A stretch of DNA of 6,588 bases, taken from assembly GCA_023394255.1 (NCBI GenBank), contig JAEXAZ010000172.1, positions 1-6,588 of the forward strand. Reading direction: 5' to 3'. The notes beneath the pieces are model-generated. The model saw nothing but the letters and a program-made list of their open reading frames with translations, ran no database searches and had not been told where the DNA came from. This DNA is from Bacillota bacterium (lineage in GTDB: Bacteria > Bacillota > Clostridia > Oscillospirales > Ruminococcaceae). This document shows positions 6,000 to 6,588 of this stretch, piece by piece; position 1 is the first letter of the stretch; each line of letters opens with the position of its first letter. A program made the translations under genes and the position numbers.

Positions 6000-6588
6000 G
6001 GAAGGCTTCCCTCCTCTCGCAGCCGACCACTCTGCCGTCACTGAGCGTGATGACCCGTTCCGTTTCGGCTGCCAATTCCGGGTTATGCGTGATCAGGACG
6101 ATCGTTTTGCCCTGCTCGCGGTGCAGGGTATGGAATAGGTCCATAACCAGACGTCCGGTCGTTGTGTCGAGCGCGCCGGTCGGTTCATCCGCCAGAATGA
6201 TGGCGGGGTCGTTCGCCATCGCGCGCGCAATGGCCACCCGCTGTTTTTGTCCTCCGGAAAGCTCGCTGGGCTGATGCCCCATCCGCTCGGTCATTTCCAC
6301 CAGATCCAGCAGCATTTTCGCGCGGGCGGTCCGCTTGCCGAGCGGCATATTGGCATAGAGCATCGGAAGTTCCACATTTTTCAGCGCCGATGTGCGCGGA
6401 ATCAGATTGAAGGTTTGGAATACAAACCCGATCTTGCAGTTGCGGATATCCGAAAGCAGGTCGTCCGGGACATCCTCCATCGGGACGCCGTCCAAAACAT
6501 AAGTGCCCTCAGTCGGGCGGTCAAGCGCCCCGATGATATTCATCAAAGTTGATTTTCCGGAGCCGGACGCCCCCACGATGGATATAAA
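5986..6588 (-). CDS. ABC transporter ATP-binding protein, MacB/LolD/YknY family (N-terminus cut by window edge)
   Basis: Cytoplasmic ATPase subunit that pairs with the downstream permease. Two hundred residues are visible and the reading frame continues past the window end; roughly 30 N-terminal residues should be missing, judging from family members. In visible numbering the motifs are Walker A GASGSGKST (6-14), the Q-loop in FVFQTFNLIP (Gln58), signature LSGGQ (110-114), Walker B IILADE followed by PTGALD (130-141), and the H-loop His in LITHNPELA (His168). All are intact, so it should hydrolyse ATP. The PTGALD and VFQxFNLIP wording is typical of the MacB/LolD branch. A GTG inside the window (6576-6574) could look like a start but falls just before Walker A, so it is internal. 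The 3' end overlaps the permease start by 14 bases. Confidence 0.95.
   Translation of the reverse strand, partial: FISIVGASGSGKSTLMNIIGALDRPTEGTYVLDGVPMEDVPDDLLSDIRNCKIGFVFQTFNLIPRTSALKNVELPMLYANMPLGKRTARAKMLLDLVEMTERMGHQPSELSGGQKQRVAIARAMANDPAIILADEPTGALDTTTGRLVMDLFHTLHREQGKTIVLITHNPELAAETERVITLSDGRVVGCERREAFHAVV
6010..6015 (-). promoter_or_regulatory. Ribosome binding site AGGAGG of the permease, inside the ATPase gene
   Basis: AGGAGG on the minus strand lies ten bases before the ATG at 5999 and inside the last codons of the ATPase gene. It decides in favour of the 5999 start over the upstream in-frame GTG at 6041, which has no comparable site. Confidence 0.75.

Noticed and set aside
5559..6044. 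161-codon plus-strand open frame opposite the permease/ATPase junction
   Set aside because: It spans two real genes on the other strand and has no recognisable features.

Overview
The window most likely comes from a Gram-positive member of the Clostridia. An Oscillospiraceae/Ruminococcaceae-type genome is my guess, from protein resemblance rather than any search. The evidence is GC-rich coding sequence with sharply AT-rich intergenic promoters of sigma-A type (extended -10 boxes), good AAGGAG/AGGAGG ribosome binding sites, a possible TTG start, a Clostridia-type class II aldolase, and an exported deacetylase with a single N-terminal membrane segment. It looks like ordinary chromosomal sequence. 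I see no mobile element, CRISPR array, tRNA, rRNA or phage gene.

Layout from left to right. (1) 1-1159, minus strand: most of a DEAD-box RNA helicase of RhlE type, with its C-terminus cut off by the left edge. (2) 1160-1371: a divergent intergenic region with one promoter facing left (helicase) and one facing right. (3) 1372-3503, plus strand: a ROK-family sugar-responsive transcription regulator, closely followed by an extracytoplasmic polysaccharide deacetylase, probably one transcript. (4) 3507-3549: a hairpin serving both converging transcription units. (5) 3565-4500, minus strand: class II fructose-bisphosphate aldolase, with its own promoter and a possible operator in that promoter. (6) 4676-4715: a strong terminator for the next unit. 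(7) 4734-6588, minus strand: a MacB/YknZ-type ABC permease and its ATPase, overlapping by 14 bases, with the N-terminus of the ATPase cut off by the right edge.

The genes form four separate units: RNA helicase, regulator plus deacetylase, glycolytic aldolase, and ABC exporter. The only plausible functional link is regulator to deacetylase, a sugar-sensing repressor next to a cell-surface glycan-modifying enzyme. I found no convincing undescribed system. The best leads are modest: a Cys/His cluster in the deacetylase, a perfect inverted repeat in the aldolase promoter, and a ROK protein that has lost the catalytic aspartate of the kinase members.
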